The notes beneath the pieces were generated by a model. That model saw nothing but the letters and a program-made list of their open reading frames with translations. It made no database searches and was not told the DNA's origin. From Salinisphaera orenii subsp. orenii MK-B5 (GTDB lineage: Bacteria > Pseudomonadota > Gammaproteobacteria > Nevskiales > Salinisphaeraceae), in contig NZ_AYKH01000043.1 in assembly GCF_003788635.1 (NCBI RefSeq), forward strand, positions 82,501 to 146,500: a stretch of DNA of 64,000 nt, read 5' to 3'. Both the position numbers and the translations under genes were made by a program. Below are positions 1 to 9,238 of the stretch, one piece after another (position 1 is the stretch's first letter; the number at the start of each line of letters is the position of its first letter).

Positions 1-7
1 TTTGTAT

Positions 8-1690
8 ATGGGCAAGATCGATAATGATTATCTGTGGCTGCGCGAGCAGCCACGCCGTACATCGCGTCTGCGCCGGACCGCGATCCTTTTGATGATACCG
101 CTCGTGGCCGGCGCCGCCTGGCTGACGACCACGCCCGGGCCTGAGCCCGGGCAGTCGACCACGAGTGGCACAGCGGCCGACAGTTCGGATTCGGGCACCG
201 ACGGCGGCGACACCGCGTCGCAGCTCGTGGATGCGCGCCTGAGCGTACCGGGCAGCGCCGGGAAGCGCGATGCCGAATCGCGCCCGGCCGGGGCCGAGCA
301 CACGGTCAGTGAGGACAGCGCGGCTACGGACGACCGCGGGCTCGACGCCCAACAGGCCGGCGCGCGCACGATCGCCGTCGCTCCGGTGTCCACGAGCGAT
401 CCGGAGATCGCATCCGGGTCGACACCCGCCCCCCGCGTCGACGTCGACGCGGCCGGCGTACGCACGCAGCCGCTGGTGGCCTCGGAACTGAGCCCGGAGA
501 CGCTGACTCAGTCGAACCAGCCGCCCGCGCCGGCCGAGACGCCGGGCGAAGGCCCGGGTCGTTGGGAGGAGATCACGATCCGATCCGGCGATACGCTCTC
601 GATCGCGTTCAATCGCCACGGCCTGGCCTATCAGGACTCGCTCGAGATCGCCCATATGGACAAGTACGGCGATCGCTTCACTCGTGGATTGAAGGCGGGC
701 GACACCATGAAGGTGCGCGCCGATCGCGATGGCAGCGTACTGGCAGTGGACTTTCCGCTGGATCCGCTCAAGACCCTGGAAGTCCGTCCCGACGGCGACG
801 GTTTCACCGGCGATGTCGTGATGACCGACGTCGAACACCGAAAGGCCTACTCCGCCGGCACCATCAACACGAGCTTCTACGTCGACGCGCTCGAAGCCGG
901 CCTGTCGGACAACCAGATCATGCAGCTGGTCAAGATCTTCGGCTGGGACATCGACTTCGCGCTCGACATCCGGCCGGGGGATCGTTTCGTGGTGGTGCGC
1001 GACGAGATCTATCGCGACGGCGACAAGATCGCGGACGGCCCCATTCTGGCGGCCTCCTTCGTCAACGACGACAAGTCGGTGCGCGCCGTGCGCTATACCC
1101 TCGACAACGGCGAGAGTGCCTATTTCTCACCGGAGGGGCGCCCCATGAAGAAAGCCTTCATCCGCACGCCGGTCGACTACACGCGCATCAGCTCCCGCTT
1201 CAGCCTGTCCCGCAAGCACCCGGTCCTCAACAAGATCCGGCGTCACGCCGGCACCGACTACGCCGCCCCCACGGGCACGCCCATCAAGGCCACCGGCAAC
1301 GGGCGCATCGTGTTTCGCGGTCGTCGCGGCGGCTATGGCAACGTGGTCATCATCAGGCACGACGATCATCTGTCAACGCGCTACGGCCACATGTCCAGAT
1401 TCGCCGAGGGCCTGGGCACCGGCAGCCGGGTACAGCAGGGCGAGGTGATCGGCTACGTCGGCATGAGCGGCCTGGCGACCGGACCGCACCTGCATTACGA
1501 GTTCCGCGTCGACGGCGAGCCGAAGGATCCGGAAACCGTCGATCTGCCGCAGGCGACCCGGCTGCCCAAGAGTCAGCTGGCGGACTTCAAGCAGTACACC
1601 GCGCCGCTGCTGACCCAGCTCAAGACGCTGTCGCACACGCACATTGCACGCGTTGACGAAGCGGCCGACGACGCGTCGCGGCCGAACTGA
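8..1690 (+). CDS. M23 family murein DD-endopeptidase with LysM/OapA-like domain
   Basis: Envelope peptidoglycan endopeptidase of the M23 (LytM) family, about 560 residues. There is one hydrophobic segment near residues 25-40 (ILLMIPLVAGAAWL), then a long Ser/Thr/Asp/Ala-rich linker to about 185, a LysM/OapA-like domain (RSGDTLSIAFNRHGL) and a C-terminal M23 domain. The zinc motifs are intact: HAGTD (H413, D417) and HLH (H494, H496). It is therefore predicted to cut cross-links, in the manner of MepM. The ATG at 8 is the first methionine codon after an in-frame TTG at 2. The gene begins at the window edge, so a start further upstream cannot be excluded. anmK follows after 4 bases, which links wall cleavage with muropeptide recycling. 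Family assignment is secure; the exact orthologue name is not. Confidence 0.92.
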   Translation: MGKIDNDYLWLREQPRRTSRLRRTAILLMIPLVAGAAWLTTTPGPEPGQSTTSGTAADSSDSGTDGGDTASQLVDARLSVPGSAGKRDAESRPAGAEHTVSEDSAATDDRGLDAQQAGARTIAVAPVSTSDPEIASGSTPAPRVDVDAAGVRTQPLVASELSPETLTQSNQPPAPAETPGEGPGRWEEITIRSGDTLSIAFNRHGLAYQDSLEIAHMDKYGDRFTRGLKAGDTMKVRADRDGSVLAVDFPLDPLKTLEVRPDGDGFTGDVVMTDVEHRKAYSAGTINTSFYVDALEAGLSDNQIMQLVKIFGWDIDFALDIRPGDRFVVVRDEIYRDGDKIADGPILAASFVNDDKSVRAVRYTLDNGESAYFSPEGRPMKKAFIRTPVDYTRISSRFSLSRKHPVLNKIRRHAGTDYAAPTGTPIKATGNGRIVFRGRRGGYGNVVIIRHDDHLSTRYGHMSRFAEGLGTGSRVQQGEVIGYVGMSGLATGPHLHYEFRVDGEPKDPETVDLPQATRLPKSQLADFKQYTAPLLTQLKTLSHTHIARVDEAADDASRPN

Positions 1691-1694
1691 AGAC

Positions 1695-2843
1695 ATGGAC
1701 AGCGGCCCGGGGTTGCACATCGGCCTGATGTCGGGCACCAGCGTCGACGCAGCCGATGCCGCGCTGGTCGAATTCCCCGCCGACGGGCCGCCCCGCTTGC
1801 TGGCTACACACGCCGAACCACCCCCCGCGGCGCTGCGCGAGGACCTGCTGCATTTGTCGCAGCAGGTCGCCGGCGTGTCGCTCGCGAAGTTCGGCGAGCT
1901 CGATCAGCGCGTCGGCGCCTGGTTCGCCGACGCCGCCCAGGCCGTCATGCGCAAGGCCGACGTGTCGGCGGGCGCCGTCGCTGCGATCGGCAGCCACGGC
2001 CAAACCATTCGCCACGAGCCCGAAGCGCCGCTGCCATTCAGCCTACAGCTCGGCGCCGCGAGTCTGATCGCCGCCCGCACCGGCTGTCGGGTGGTCGCCG
2101 ACTTCCGCAACAGCGACATGGCCATCGGCGGTCAGGGGGCACCGCTGGTGCCGGCATTCCATCGCAGCGTGTTTGCCGACTCGCAGCAGGCACGCATCGT
2201 CGTCAACATCGGCGGTATCGCCAACCTGACCATTCTGCCGACGGCCGCGATCCACGACCTCGACGCCGTCACCGGTCTGGATACCGGCCCGGGCAATGCG
2301 CTGATGGACGCCTGGGTCGCCATCCATCTCGGCCGACGGCTGGACGACGACGGCCGCTGGGCCGCGAGCGGCCGCGTCGACGCCCCGCTGCTCGCCCAGT
2401 TGATGAACGACCCGTATCTGCGCCGGCCCGCCCCCAAGAGCACCGGCCGGGAGCATTTCAACCTCGACTGGCTGCGCGCCCAGATCGACAGCCTGCACGC
2501 ACCGCCGGATCCGGTGAACGTCCAGGCCACGCTGTGCGAATTCACCGCGTGCTCGATCGCGCAGGCCGTCGCGCATCACGGCCCGGGCGACGAGCGGGTG
2601 CTGCTCTGCGGCGGCGGCGTCCGCAACGCCGAGCTGAAACGACGGCTGGTCGACCGCCTCGCTCCACGCGACCTCGTCTCGACCGCCGATTACGGTCTCG
2701 ACCCGGACTGGGTGGAGGCGGTCGCGTTCGCCTGGCTGGCCAAACGCACCGTCAATGGACAGAGCGGTAACCTGCCCTCGGTCACTGGCGCCAGGTTCCC
2801 CGTGCCGCTGGGTGCGGTCCACGAAGCGCGCGTGCGCGCCTGA
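1695..2843 (+). CDS. anmK: Anhydro-N-acetylmuramic acid kinase
   Basis: AnmK hydrolyses and phosphorylates 1,6-anhydro-MurNAc to MurNAc-6-phosphate in cytoplasmic peptidoglycan recycling. The N-terminal phosphate-binding motif GLMSGTSVDAADAAL is intact. So are the central NIGGIANLT segment, the DTGPGNALMDAW motif and the C-terminal LLCGGGVRNAEL motif of the ASKHA-fold kinase. The length of 382 residues is normal. The ATG at 1695 puts MSGTS about 12 residues in, as in relatives. An in-frame upstream ATG at 1644 would run inside the peptidase gene and is unlikely. The gene is co-directional with the M23 peptidase (4-base gap), and ampD lies elsewhere in this window, so both recycling enzymes are present. 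Confidence 0.95.
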   Translation: MDSGPGLHIGLMSGTSVDAADAALVEFPADGPPRLLATHAEPPPAALREDLLHLSQQVAGVSLAKFGELDQRVGAWFADAAQAVMRKADVSAGAVAAIGSHGQTIRHEPEAPLPFSLQLGAASLIAARTGCRVVADFRNSDMAIGGQGAPLVPAFHRSVFADSQQARIVVNIGGIANLTILPTAAIHDLDAVTGLDTGPGNALMDAWVAIHLGRRLDDDGRWAASGRVDAPLLAQLMNDPYLRRPAPKSTGREHFNLDWLRAQIDSLHAPPDPVNVQATLCEFTACSIAQAVAHHGPGDERVLLCGGGVRNAELKRRLVDRLAPRDLVSTADYGLDPDWVEAVAFAWLAKRTVNGQSGNLPSVTGARFPVPLGAVHEARVRA

Positions 2844-3129
2844 GAACGTAGCGCCAGCCGGGGACCGCCAGAAAGCACCAGCAGGGTGCCGAACATTCGG
2901 CTTGCGGCGCATGGGTGAGGGCTATCGCGCCGTATCGCCGCGGCCAGGAAAAGACACAGGTTCAGACAGGCGGGCCGGGGCTCGCGGCGCGTCCGCCGCG
3001 CCCTGCCAGCTGACGACGGCAGGCGGAGAACCGAAAACACTGGCGGCATCGTCGGCGACACCGCGATACCTCGACGCCGGAGTCGCCAAAACGATAGGCG
3101 CCGCATAGCCGGGCGTAGCGGTGACAGAC

Positions 3130-3627
3130 GATGGCTTTGTCATCACCCCCGCCCGGCCTCTGGCGATGCCGCTCCTCTGCTTTAGTGGGTGAGGGCGCGT
3201 GTCCCGCGCGATGCCACGAACGAGTTGCCGCAACCACAGGTCGTCGTGGCGTTGGGATTGCGGATCACGAACTGCGCCGCGCTGCGCGCGGCTTTGCTAC
3301 GCAAAGCAATGGCATTGTAATCACCCCGCTTCGCCTGCGGCGAAGCCGCCCCCTCAAGGGGGCGAAGGCGCGCAGTGCCGTGCTATACGGCGAACGAGTT
3401 GCCGCAGCCGCAGGTCGTCGTGGCGTTGGGATTGCGGATCACGAACTGCGCCGCGCTGCGCGCGGCTTTGCTGCGCAAAGCGATGGCGTTGTCATCACCC
3501 CCGCTTCGCCTGCGGCGAAGCCGCCCCCTCAAGGGGGGCGAAGGCGCGCAGTTCAGTGCTATACGGCGAACGAGTTGCCGCAGCCGCAGGTCGTCGTGGC
3601 GTTGGGATTGCGGATCACGAACTGCGC
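3130..3627. repeat. Tandem ~175-bp repeat built on the 3' end of erpA
   Basis: The last about 60 bases of erpA plus about 105 bases of downstream DNA recur in tandem. The block containing the erpA stop-proximal sequence starts at 3217, 3391 and 3567, giving periods of 174 and 176. A fourth, partial and diverged copy of the downstream part covers about 3130-3216. On the minus strand the 3391 copy again encodes [18 protein letters not shown] followed by SFAV and a stop. The 3217 copy diverges after NSF. Each spacer carries three hairpins: GCTTTG/CAAAGC, CTTCGCC-TGC-GGCGAAG (3329-3345 and 3504-3520) and GCCCCC-TCAA-GGGGGC (3348-3363). No separate gene is credible across 2844-3558. Bases 2844-3129 hold nothing recognised. 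Confidence 0.9.
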
Positions 3628-3921
3628 GCCTTCGATCCCGTCGGAGAAGTCGATCTCGGCGCCGGTGAGATAGAGCACGCTCATCGGGTCCACGAGCAGA
3701 GTCACGCCCTGTTTCTCGATGCGGGTGTCTCCGTCCTCGATGTTCTCGTCGAAGGTGAAGCCGTACTGGAAACCCGAGCAGCCGCCGCCGGAGACGAACA
3801 CGCGCAGTTTGAGCGCGTCGTTATCCTCGTCGTCGAGCAGTTCCTTGACCTTGGTCGCGGCGGCATCCGTGAACACCAGCGCGGCCTGGTCGTCGTACGT
3901 CGGTTGCGTGGCGGTACTCAT
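3559..3921 (-). CDS. erpA: A-type iron-sulfur carrier protein ErpA
   Basis: ErpA delivers [Fe-S] clusters to apo-proteins, including enzymes of isoprenoid synthesis. It has 120 residues, the usual length. The three cluster-binding cysteines of the HesB/IscA fold are present: Cys48 in [10 protein letters not shown] and Cys112/Cys114 in the C-terminal CGCG. The start is the ATG at 3921. The gene sits downstream of argC on the same strand with an 85-base gap holding a possible promoter. Its 3' end, including the CGCG codons, is the part duplicated in the tandem repeat downstream. The erpA/argC neighbourhood next to anmK is typical of gammaproteobacteria. Confidence 0.95.
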   Translation of the reverse strand: MSTATQPTYDDQAALVFTDAAATKVKELLDDEDNDALKLRVFVSGGGCSGFQYGFTFDENIEDGDTRIEKQGVTLLVDPMSVLYLTGAEIDFSDGIEGAQFVIRNPNATTTCGCGNSFAV

Positions 3922-3959
3922 AATCGCTTCATCCCGTTGACAGGATAGTCATAGCATAC

Positions 3960-3988
3960 TTTATCGGTGCGATACCGGCGATTTGCAA
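3960..3988 (-). promoter_or_regulatory. Possible sigma-70 promoter of erpA
   Basis: Reading the minus strand, TTGCAA (3983-3988) and GATAAA (3960-3965) are separated by 17 bases, with four of six matches to each consensus hexamer. The predicted transcript would start about 30 bases before the erpA ATG. Match quality is moderate, so this is a candidate only. Confidence 0.35.
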
Positions 3989-4006
3989 GCCCCCGGCTAC
4001 ATCGCA

Positions 4007-5044
4007 CTACGGCAGCGGACCGGGCGCGGCGAGCGCGCGAGTCTCCGGCGCGCCGATCATCAGGTTGAAGCACTGCACGGCCTGCCCCGCGGCGCCCTTG
4101 ACCAGATTGTCGATCACCGACAGTACCACCGCCGTGTCGCCATCGCCGGGCCGGTGGACGGCGATCCGGCACATGTTGCTGGCCCGGACGTGCCGAGTCT
4201 CGGGCGTGGCACCCGCGTCCAGCACGTCCACGAACGGTTCGTCGGCATAGGCCCGCTCGAACACGGCCTGCAGATCTACCCGATCGGCGAGCTGCGCGTA
4301 CAGGGTCGCATGGATGCCGCGGATCATGGGCACCAGATGCGGCACGAAGGTCAGCCCGACATCGCCGCGGGCCAGATCGCCCAGCACTTGCCGGATCTCG
4401 GGCAGGTGGCGATGCCCGTCAACGCCGTAGGCCTTGAAGGATTCGTTCATCTCGGCGAACAGAAAGCCCGGCTTGAGACTCTTGCCGGCCCCCGAGACGC
4501 CCGTCTTGGCATCCGCCACCAGCGTCGACACGTCCACCAGCCCGGCATCGATCAGGGGTTTGAAACCCAGCACCACGGCGGTCGGGTAGCAGCCCGGGCA
4601 GGCCACCAGGTCGGCGCCGGCGATCGCCTTCCGGTTGAGTTCCGGCAGGCCGTAGACAGCGCGTTCGATGAGTTCCGGACAGGCATGCGCGACGCCGTAC
4701 CAGCGCGCCCAGAGCGCGGGGTCGCGCAGCCGGAAATCGGCCGACAGGTCGATCACGCGCTTGCCGGCCGCGAGCAGTGCGGGCACATCGTGCATGGCAG
4801 CCGCGTGCGGCGTGGCGAAAAAGACCACATCGCAGTCGGCGAACGTCGCCGCTTCCGGAACGCTGAACTCAAGATCGATCACGCCGCGCAGCTGCGGGTA
4901 GGCCTCGGCCACCGGCGTGCCGGCGTCGCCGCGCGAGGTCACGGCCACGACTTCGGCCTCCGGATGCCCGGCGAGCAGGCGCAGCAGCTCGGCGCCCGCA
5001 TAGCCGGTCCCGCCCACGATCGCAACGCGCTGTGTGTCGGCCAT
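4007..5044 (-). CDS. argC: N-acetyl-gamma-glutamyl-phosphate reductase
   Basis: ArgC reduces N-acetylglutamyl-5-phosphate to the semialdehyde with NADPH in arginine biosynthesis. It has 345 residues. The N-terminal Rossmann motif is [14 protein letters not shown], and the catalytic cysteine is Cys152 in the signature [11 protein letters not shown]. The ATG at 5044 places the Rossmann loop at residue 8 as in the family. The longer open frame extending to 5518 overlaps the divergent chloride transporter and is rejected. erpA follows on the same strand. Confidence 0.96.
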   Translation of the reverse strand: MADTQRVAIVGGTGYAGAELLRLLAGHPEAEVVAVTSRGDAGTPVAEAYPQLRGVIDLEFSVPEAATFADCDVVFFATPHAAAMHDVPALLAAGKRVIDLSADFRLRDPALWARWYGVAHACPELIERAVYGLPELNRKAIAGADLVACPGCYPTAVVLGFKPLIDAGLVDVSTLVADAKTGVSGAGKSLKPGFLFAEMNESFKAYGVDGHRHLPEIRQVLGDLARGDVGLTFVPHLVPMIRGIHATLYAQLADRVDLQAVFERAYADEPFVDVLDAGATPETRHVRASNMCRIAVHRPGDGDTAVVLSVIDNLVKGAAGQAVQCFNLMIGAPETRALAAPGPLP

Positions 5045-5177
5045 GATGTGCAACTGTCCAAGTTCGGCTGAACGGCGCATAATAACGCGCACGCTGGCAG
5101 CCTGCGCAGACGCGCACGCCGCCGCCTCCATTTCGCACCCGGGCAGGATCTGTTGCACCCCCGCCAACGAATGTGCC

Positions 5178-6947
5178 ATGGCTGTTAAGCCCTCGCGCGG
5201 GCGCAGGCTTCGCGAGGCCTGGCAGGGGCGGCTGGACAGCCTGCGCGCGCAGGTCGCGGACATCGAGAACACGCCCGGGCTGAGCCTGCTGTGCCTGCTC
5301 GGCGCGGCCACCGGCGGACTCTGCGGCCTCGTCATCCTGGCGCTGCACACGGCGATCCACACCCTGCAGGGCCCGCTGTTCGAGACCTTCGGCGGGCGCA
5401 CCTTCGTCGACAGCTCGGTCGCCTTTCGCGTCGCGGTGCCGATCCTGGGCGCCGTGCTGCTGGGGGTCATCGTCGAACGGCTTTTCAAGTCGGCCGAGCA
5501 CGGGATCGTGCATATCATCGAGCGGCTGGTCTATTACCAGGGCTATCTGCCGCTCAAGGCCGCCGCCGCCGAGTTCACAATGTCAGTGCTGGCCCTGACG
5601 ACCGGCCAGTCGGTCGGCCGCGAAGGCGTGGCCGCGCACACCGGCGCGGCCACCGGCAGCTGGCTCGGGCGTCGCCTCGACCTGCCCAACAACAGCGTGC
5701 GCACGCTGGTGGGCTGCGGCGCGGCCGCCGGCATCGCCGCCTCCTTCAACACGCCGCTGGCGGCCGTGATCTTCGCCATGGAAGTGGTGATGATGGAATA
5801 CACCATCGCCGGCTTCGCGCCCATCATCCTGGCGGCAGTCACGGGCTCTCTGGTGACGTTCACGCTCACCGACGTCCATCCACGCCTGATGGCGGACTAC
5901 TCGGGCTTCGCCACGGTGGAGCTGCCCTATCTCGCCTTCGTCGGGGCGATACTCGGCGTCGCCGGCGCCGGCTTCACTCGACTGTGCGGCGCACTCGTGC
6001 CCTGGATGGGGCGGATCCGCATCAGTCTGCGGATCGCGCTGGCCGGCGTGGTCACCGCGCTGCTCGCGATCGTCTATCCGCAGGTCATGGGCCTGGGCTT
6101 CGACACCGTCAACGCCTCGCTCGCGGGTGATTTCACCATCACCATGGCACTCGGCATCGGGCTGGCGAAACTGCTGGCCACCAGCTTCGCGACCGCCGCG
6201 GCCATGCCCGGGGGCGTGATCCTGCCCACCTTCGTGATCGGCTCGGCGCTGGGCAGCGCACTCGGCGCGCTTGGGGCGATGCTGCTGCCCGGCCACGCCA
6301 ACGACGCCGGTCTCTATGCGTTGCTGGGCATCGGCGCGATGATGGGCGCCGTGCTGCAGGCCCCGCTTTCAGCCCTCGTCGTGATACTGGAACTGTCCGG
6401 GCAGACCGGCCTGGTCCTGCCCGGCATGCTGGTGGTGATCGCCGCGCTCGTGGTCTCGCGACGCATCGCGGTGTCCGATTCGCTGTTCCGCCTGCTGCTG
6501 CGCCGTCGCGGGCTGGACTATCGCAACGATCCGATATCGCAGTATCTGCGCCGCGCCAGCGTGATCTCGGCGATGAACCGGCGTTTTCGCATCGTCGAAC
6601 GCCGGATCACGCGCGGCGCGCTCGACGAGATCCTGGAGAACAACATCGACTGGCTGCTCATCCGCCGGCGCGACGGCCGTGCCAGCCTGATGCGGCCGGG
6701 CGACGTCGCGCGCTTTCTCAGCAACGCCGAGAACGCCGACCTGACCGAAGTGGACCTCATGGAGATCCCCGGTCAGCGTGCCGATGCCTACCCGATTCAC
6801 GTCCGCGCCAGTCTGCAGGAGGCCTTCGATCAGATCGAGCGCAACGAAGCCGACGCCCTGATCGTCGAGCGCACCGGCGGCAGCAACCGCACGATCACCT
6901 ACGGTGTACTCACGCGCGAAACCATCGACGGCAGCTATCGCCCCTAG
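5178..6947 (+). CDS. ClC-family chloride channel/transporter with C-terminal CBS pair
   Basis: Inner-membrane ClC protein of 589 residues. The hydrophobic helices span about residues 35-435, followed by two CBS-like segments in the last 120 residues, which usually bind nucleotides. The gating-glutamate motif is present as GREGV (Glu149), and the later [16 protein letters not shown] and [19 protein letters not shown] helices are typical. The first selectivity loop, GSGIP in EcClcA, is replaced by EHGIVH at about residues 107-112, so the usual ion-coordinating serine is missing. Whether it carries chloride, another anion, or works as a channel or an exchanger cannot be read from sequence. The ATG at 5178 is preferred. 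Earlier in-frame starts overlap argC on the opposite strand. Confidence 0.9.
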   Translation: MAVKPSRGRRLREAWQGRLDSLRAQVADIENTPGLSLLCLLGAATGGLCGLVILALHTAIHTLQGPLFETFGGRTFVDSSVAFRVAVPILGAVLLGVIVERLFKSAEHGIVHIIERLVYYQGYLPLKAAAAEFTMSVLALTTGQSVGREGVAAHTGAATGSWLGRRLDLPNNSVRTLVGCGAAAGIAASFNTPLAAVIFAMEVVMMEYTIAGFAPIILAAVTGSLVTFTLTDVHPRLMADYSGFATVELPYLAFVGAILGVAGAGFTRLCGALVPWMGRIRISLRIALAGVVTALLAIVYPQVMGLGFDTVNASLAGDFTITMALGIGLAKLLATSFATAAAMPGGVILPTFVIGSALGSALGALGAMLLPGHANDAGLYALLGIGAMMGAVLQAPLSALVVILELSGQTGLVLPGMLVVIAALVVSRRIAVSDSLFRLLLRRRGLDYRNDPISQYLRRASVISAMNRRFRIVERRITRGALDEILENNIDWLLIRRRDGRASLMRPGDVARFLSNAENADLTEVDLMEIPGQRADAYPIHVRASLQEAFDQIERNEADALIVERTGGSNRTITYGVLTRETIDGSYRP

Positions 6948-7140
6948 CAGGCCCGGCATGAGGCGCCCATCTCGCGCACCCGCGAGGCCCCCAGCCGGCC
7001 AACGGGGCGTCCGGCCACTGCCTCCGCCGGCGCATGGGCGGCACCCACGGCGGGCGCACCGGACCGAAGCCGGCGCGACCGTTACAATGCCGCCTCACTG
7101 TTCCCGCGCCGAACGCCGGCGCCCGCCTTAGGAGATCGCC

Positions 7141-7566
7141 ATGCTGTTGTGGGTCAAGGCCTTTCACGTCATCGCCATGGTGACGTGGTTCGCCGGTCTG
7201 TTCTATCTGCCGCGCCTGTTCGTCTATCACGCCGACACCCACGACGAACTCGGCCACACCCGTTTCTGCACCATGGAGAAACGCTTGAGCGTGCTGATGT
7301 CGATCGGCGCCGCCGCGACCATCGGGCTCGGCCTGTGGCTGCTCGCCGCCTACGGCGGCGAATGGATGGCCGCGAACGGCTGGATGCACGCCAAGCTCGC
7401 CCTCGTTCTGGGCCTGATCGGCTACCACGGCTGGTGCCAGGTGCAGGTCAAGAAGTTCCGCGAACAGCGCAGCAGCGGCAGTGCCGGCTATTTCCGGCTG
7501 ATGAACGAGATCCCGAGCGTGTTTCTCGTGCTGATCGTCGTGCTGGCCGTGGTCAAGCCGTTCTGA
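7141..7566 (+). CDS. hemJ: Protoporphyrinogen IX oxidase HemJ
   Basis: HemJ (UPF0093) oxidises protoporphyrinogen IX to protoporphyrin IX in the inner membrane, in bacteria lacking HemG or HemY. The protein has 141 residues with four hydrophobic helices. The conserved N-terminal segment is KAFHVIAMVTWFAGLFYLPR, and the conserved His/Lys segment GWMHAKLALVLGLIGYHG lies at about residues 80-97. Both family-defining residues, His9 and the lysine of HAK, are present. A good ribosome-binding site (TAGGAGAT) precedes the ATG at 7141. Its position beside bfr/bfd places a haem-synthesis enzyme next to haem-iron storage genes, although it is transcribed convergently to bfr. Confidence 0.92.
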   Translation: MLLWVKAFHVIAMVTWFAGLFYLPRLFVYHADTHDELGHTRFCTMEKRLSVLMSIGAAATIGLGLWLLAAYGGEWMAANGWMHAKLALVLGLIGYHGWCQVQVKKFREQRSSGSAGYFRLMNEIPSVFLVLIVVLAVVKPF

Positions 7567-7598
7567 CGACCGTTGCGCACTAGAAAGCCGCGCACATG

Positions 7599-7633
7599 AA
7601 AAAGCCCGCCGGCGCACCACGGCGCCGGCGGGC
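7599..7633 (-). terminator. Rho-independent terminator downstream of bfr
   Basis: A perfect 12-bp stem (7604-7615 with 7622-7633, arms GCCCGCCGGCGC and its complement) with a 6-base loop is followed on the minus strand by a run of five T (7599-7603). It lies 30 bases past the bfr stop. The hairpin can also serve the convergent hemJ transcript, but the T run favours the minus strand. Confidence 0.85.
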
Positions 7634-7662
7634 TGTCAGTACGACGGCAGCGGCGGCCGGAA

Positions 7663-8163
7663 CTATTCGCCGGCGTCCGGCGTCTGGTTGATGTCCGGAC
7701 CGGTCTGCGACTGCAGGAAGTTCGGCTCGCCCATGGTCTTGATCAGGCCGAGCTGGGTCTCGATGAAATCGATGTGCTCTTCCTCGTCGGCCAGGATCTC
7801 GGCGAACAGCTCGCGGGTCACGTAGTCGTTGACCTCTTCACAGTAGCCGATCGCCTCCTTGTAGTACGCGTGGCCCTCGTACTCCGCGGCCAGATCGCAC
7901 TCAAGCATCTCCTTGGGATTCTCGCCCACGCGCAGCTTACCCAGATCCTGCAGGTTGGGCAGGCCACCGAGGAACAGGATGCGCTTGATGAACCGATCGG
8001 CGTGCTGCATCTCCTCGATCGATTCCTGATATTCCTTCTTGCCGAGCTGGAAGTAGCCCATGTCGTCGTACATCCGCGCATGCAGGAAGTACTGATTGAT
8101 CGCGGTAAGCTCCAGCTTGAGCGACTTCTGGAGATATTCGATGACCTTGGCGTCGCCTTTCAT
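7663..8163 (-). CDS. bfr: Bacterioferritin
   Basis: Haem-containing 24-mer iron-storage ferritin of 166 residues. All hallmark residues are visible: ferroxidase ligands Glu18, Glu51, His54, Glu94, Glu127 and His130, and the haem-ligand Met52 in the EEMQHADR helix. The last about 15 residues ([13 protein letters not shown]) are a polar tail longer than in E. coli Bfr. bfd lies 140 bases upstream on the same strand, the usual pairing for storage and release. A terminator follows the gene. Confidence 0.96.
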   Translation of the reverse strand: MKGDAKVIEYLQKSLKLELTAINQYFLHARMYDDMGYFQLGKKEYQESIEEMQHADRFIKRILFLGGLPNLQDLGKLRVGENPKEMLECDLAAEYEGHAYYKEAIGYCEEVNDYVTRELFAEILADEEEHIDFIETQLGLIKTMGEPNFLQSQTGPDINQTPDAGE

Positions 8164-8303
8164 GGCTCTGATTCCCTGACTGTGGAACGGGATTGACGCC
8201 CAAGGCTAGCCCAGACGCCGGCGCCAGACAAACGCGGCGCCACATCGAGGCGGCGGAATGCAAACGGAAATCAGAGGCGCCTGAAGCAAGCGCCGGGCAC
8301 GGC

Positions 8304-8531
8304 TCAGCCGACAGCGGTCAGCGGCGACTCTTCAACTGCCGCCAGCAGTGGCGTGGCGCGCTCCTGGCGCTGGCGGCATTCGGTCAGCACGTCGCGGGCG
8401 CAGGGCGCACAGCGTCCGCAGCAGCCGGCAACGCCCAGCCGCTTGCGCAGCTCGCGCATGCTGCACGCGCCGGCGCAGTAGGCCTCGCGAATCTGACAGT
8501 CGGTAACGGCGTTGCAGACACAAACGTACAT
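8304..8531 (-). CDS. bfd: Bacterioferritin-associated ferredoxin
   Basis: Bfd is a small [2Fe-2S] ferredoxin that docks on bacterioferritin and reduces its iron core for release. It has 75 residues. The cluster ligands follow the family pattern Cys4-x-Cys6 ... Cys38-x2-Cys41 (YVCVCN and CCGRC). The ATG at 8531 starts the protein exactly at MYVCVC, with GGAGG nine bases upstream on the minus strand. The longer open frame to 8603 runs through the promoter and is rejected. A Fur-box-like site overlaps the promoter, so expression is expected under iron limitation. Confidence 0.93.
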   Translation of the reverse strand: MYVCVCNAVTDCQIREAYCAGACSMRELRKRLGVAGCCGRCAPCARDVLTECRQRQERATPLLAAVEESPLTAVG

Positions 8532-8550
8532 GGCATGACCTCCGACGCGC

Positions 8551-8579
8551 AGTAAAACGCGAATGAGAATGAGTGTCAA
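8551..8579 (-). promoter_or_regulatory. bfd promoter overlapped by a Fur-box-like site
   Basis: On the minus strand a perfect -35 TTGACA (8574-8579) and a -10 TTTACT (8551-8556) are separated by 17 bases, about 20 bases before the bfd ATG. Bases 8559-8577 within it match the 19-bp Fur consensus at 12 positions (core ...TCATTC...). Fur binding here would block RNA polymerase when iron is plentiful, consistent with the known iron regulation of bfd in other gammaproteobacteria. Confidence 0.65.
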
Positions 8580-8688
8580 CCACAATCCGATGACACTCGC
8601 CATGCGCTGACGTTGCGCGCGAGCCCGTCTGTGGCGCGCACGGGATCATTGCGCGATCACGCGCGTCAGGGGCGTCGGGGCGGCTGCG

Positions 8689-9171
8689 CTACTGCGTCTT
8701 GAGACAGTCGGAGAGCTCGTCCAGCGCGAGCCGGTAGACCTGTCGCTTGAAGAAGACGACCTCGTCCACCGGATGCCAGTAGTCGACCCAGCGCCAGCCG
8801 TCGAACTCCGGCTTTTCGGTGGCATCGAAGCGCACGCAGGACTCCGGCGCGATCAGCTCGAGCATGAACCACTTCTGTTTCTGGCCGATGCACAGCGGCC
8901 GCCGGTTCCGGCGCACGTAGCGCTTGGGCAGACGATAACGCAGCCAGCGCCGCGTAGCGCCGATCATGCGCACGTGCTCGGGGCGCAGGCCGACCTCCTC
9001 CTCGAGCTCACGGAACAACGCGTCCCGCGCGTCCTCGCCTTCACGGATTCCGCCCTGGGGGAACTGCCAGGATTGCTGACCGATTCGCTTGGCCCAGAAG
9101 ACCTCGCCTCTGGGATTGCTTAGGATGATGCCGACGTTGGCTCTGAAACCCTGCGCATCAATCACGATCAC
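8689..9171 (-). CDS. rppH: RNA pyrophosphohydrolase (Nudix)
   Basis: RppH removes pyrophosphate from 5'-triphosphorylated mRNA and so triggers RNase E decay. It has 160 residues, the normal size. The Nudix box lies at about residues 40-62, with [20 protein letters not shown] giving the RELEEE metal-binding core. The N-terminal FRANVGIIL and the WQFPQGG segments are typical of RppH rather than of other Nudix enzymes. The gene is divergent from a HAD phosphatase across 67 bases, an arrangement shared with Pseudomonas. Confidence 0.95.
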   Translation of the reverse strand: MIVIDAQGFRANVGIILSNPRGEVFWAKRIGQQSWQFPQGGIREGEDARDALFRELEEEVGLRPEHVRMIGATRRWLRYRLPKRYVRRNRRPLCIGQKQKWFMLELIAPESCVRFDATEKPEFDGWRWVDYWHPVDEVVFFKRQVYRLALDELSDCLKTQ

Positions 9172-9238
9172 GCCCTCGGTATAACTACGGATTCGATTCT
9201 TTCATAAATCGGTCGCAAACGAAAAAGGCTGCCTTATC

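Noticed and set aside
3130-3627. Possible CRISPR array
   Set aside because: Period of about 175 bases, few copies and identical spacers; repeats derive from a coding end. Not a CRISPR.
3131-3948. Plus-strand open frames across the erpA repeats
   Set aside because: Their apparent internal repeats ([18 protein letters not shown]) come from the DNA tandem repeat read antisense to erpA.
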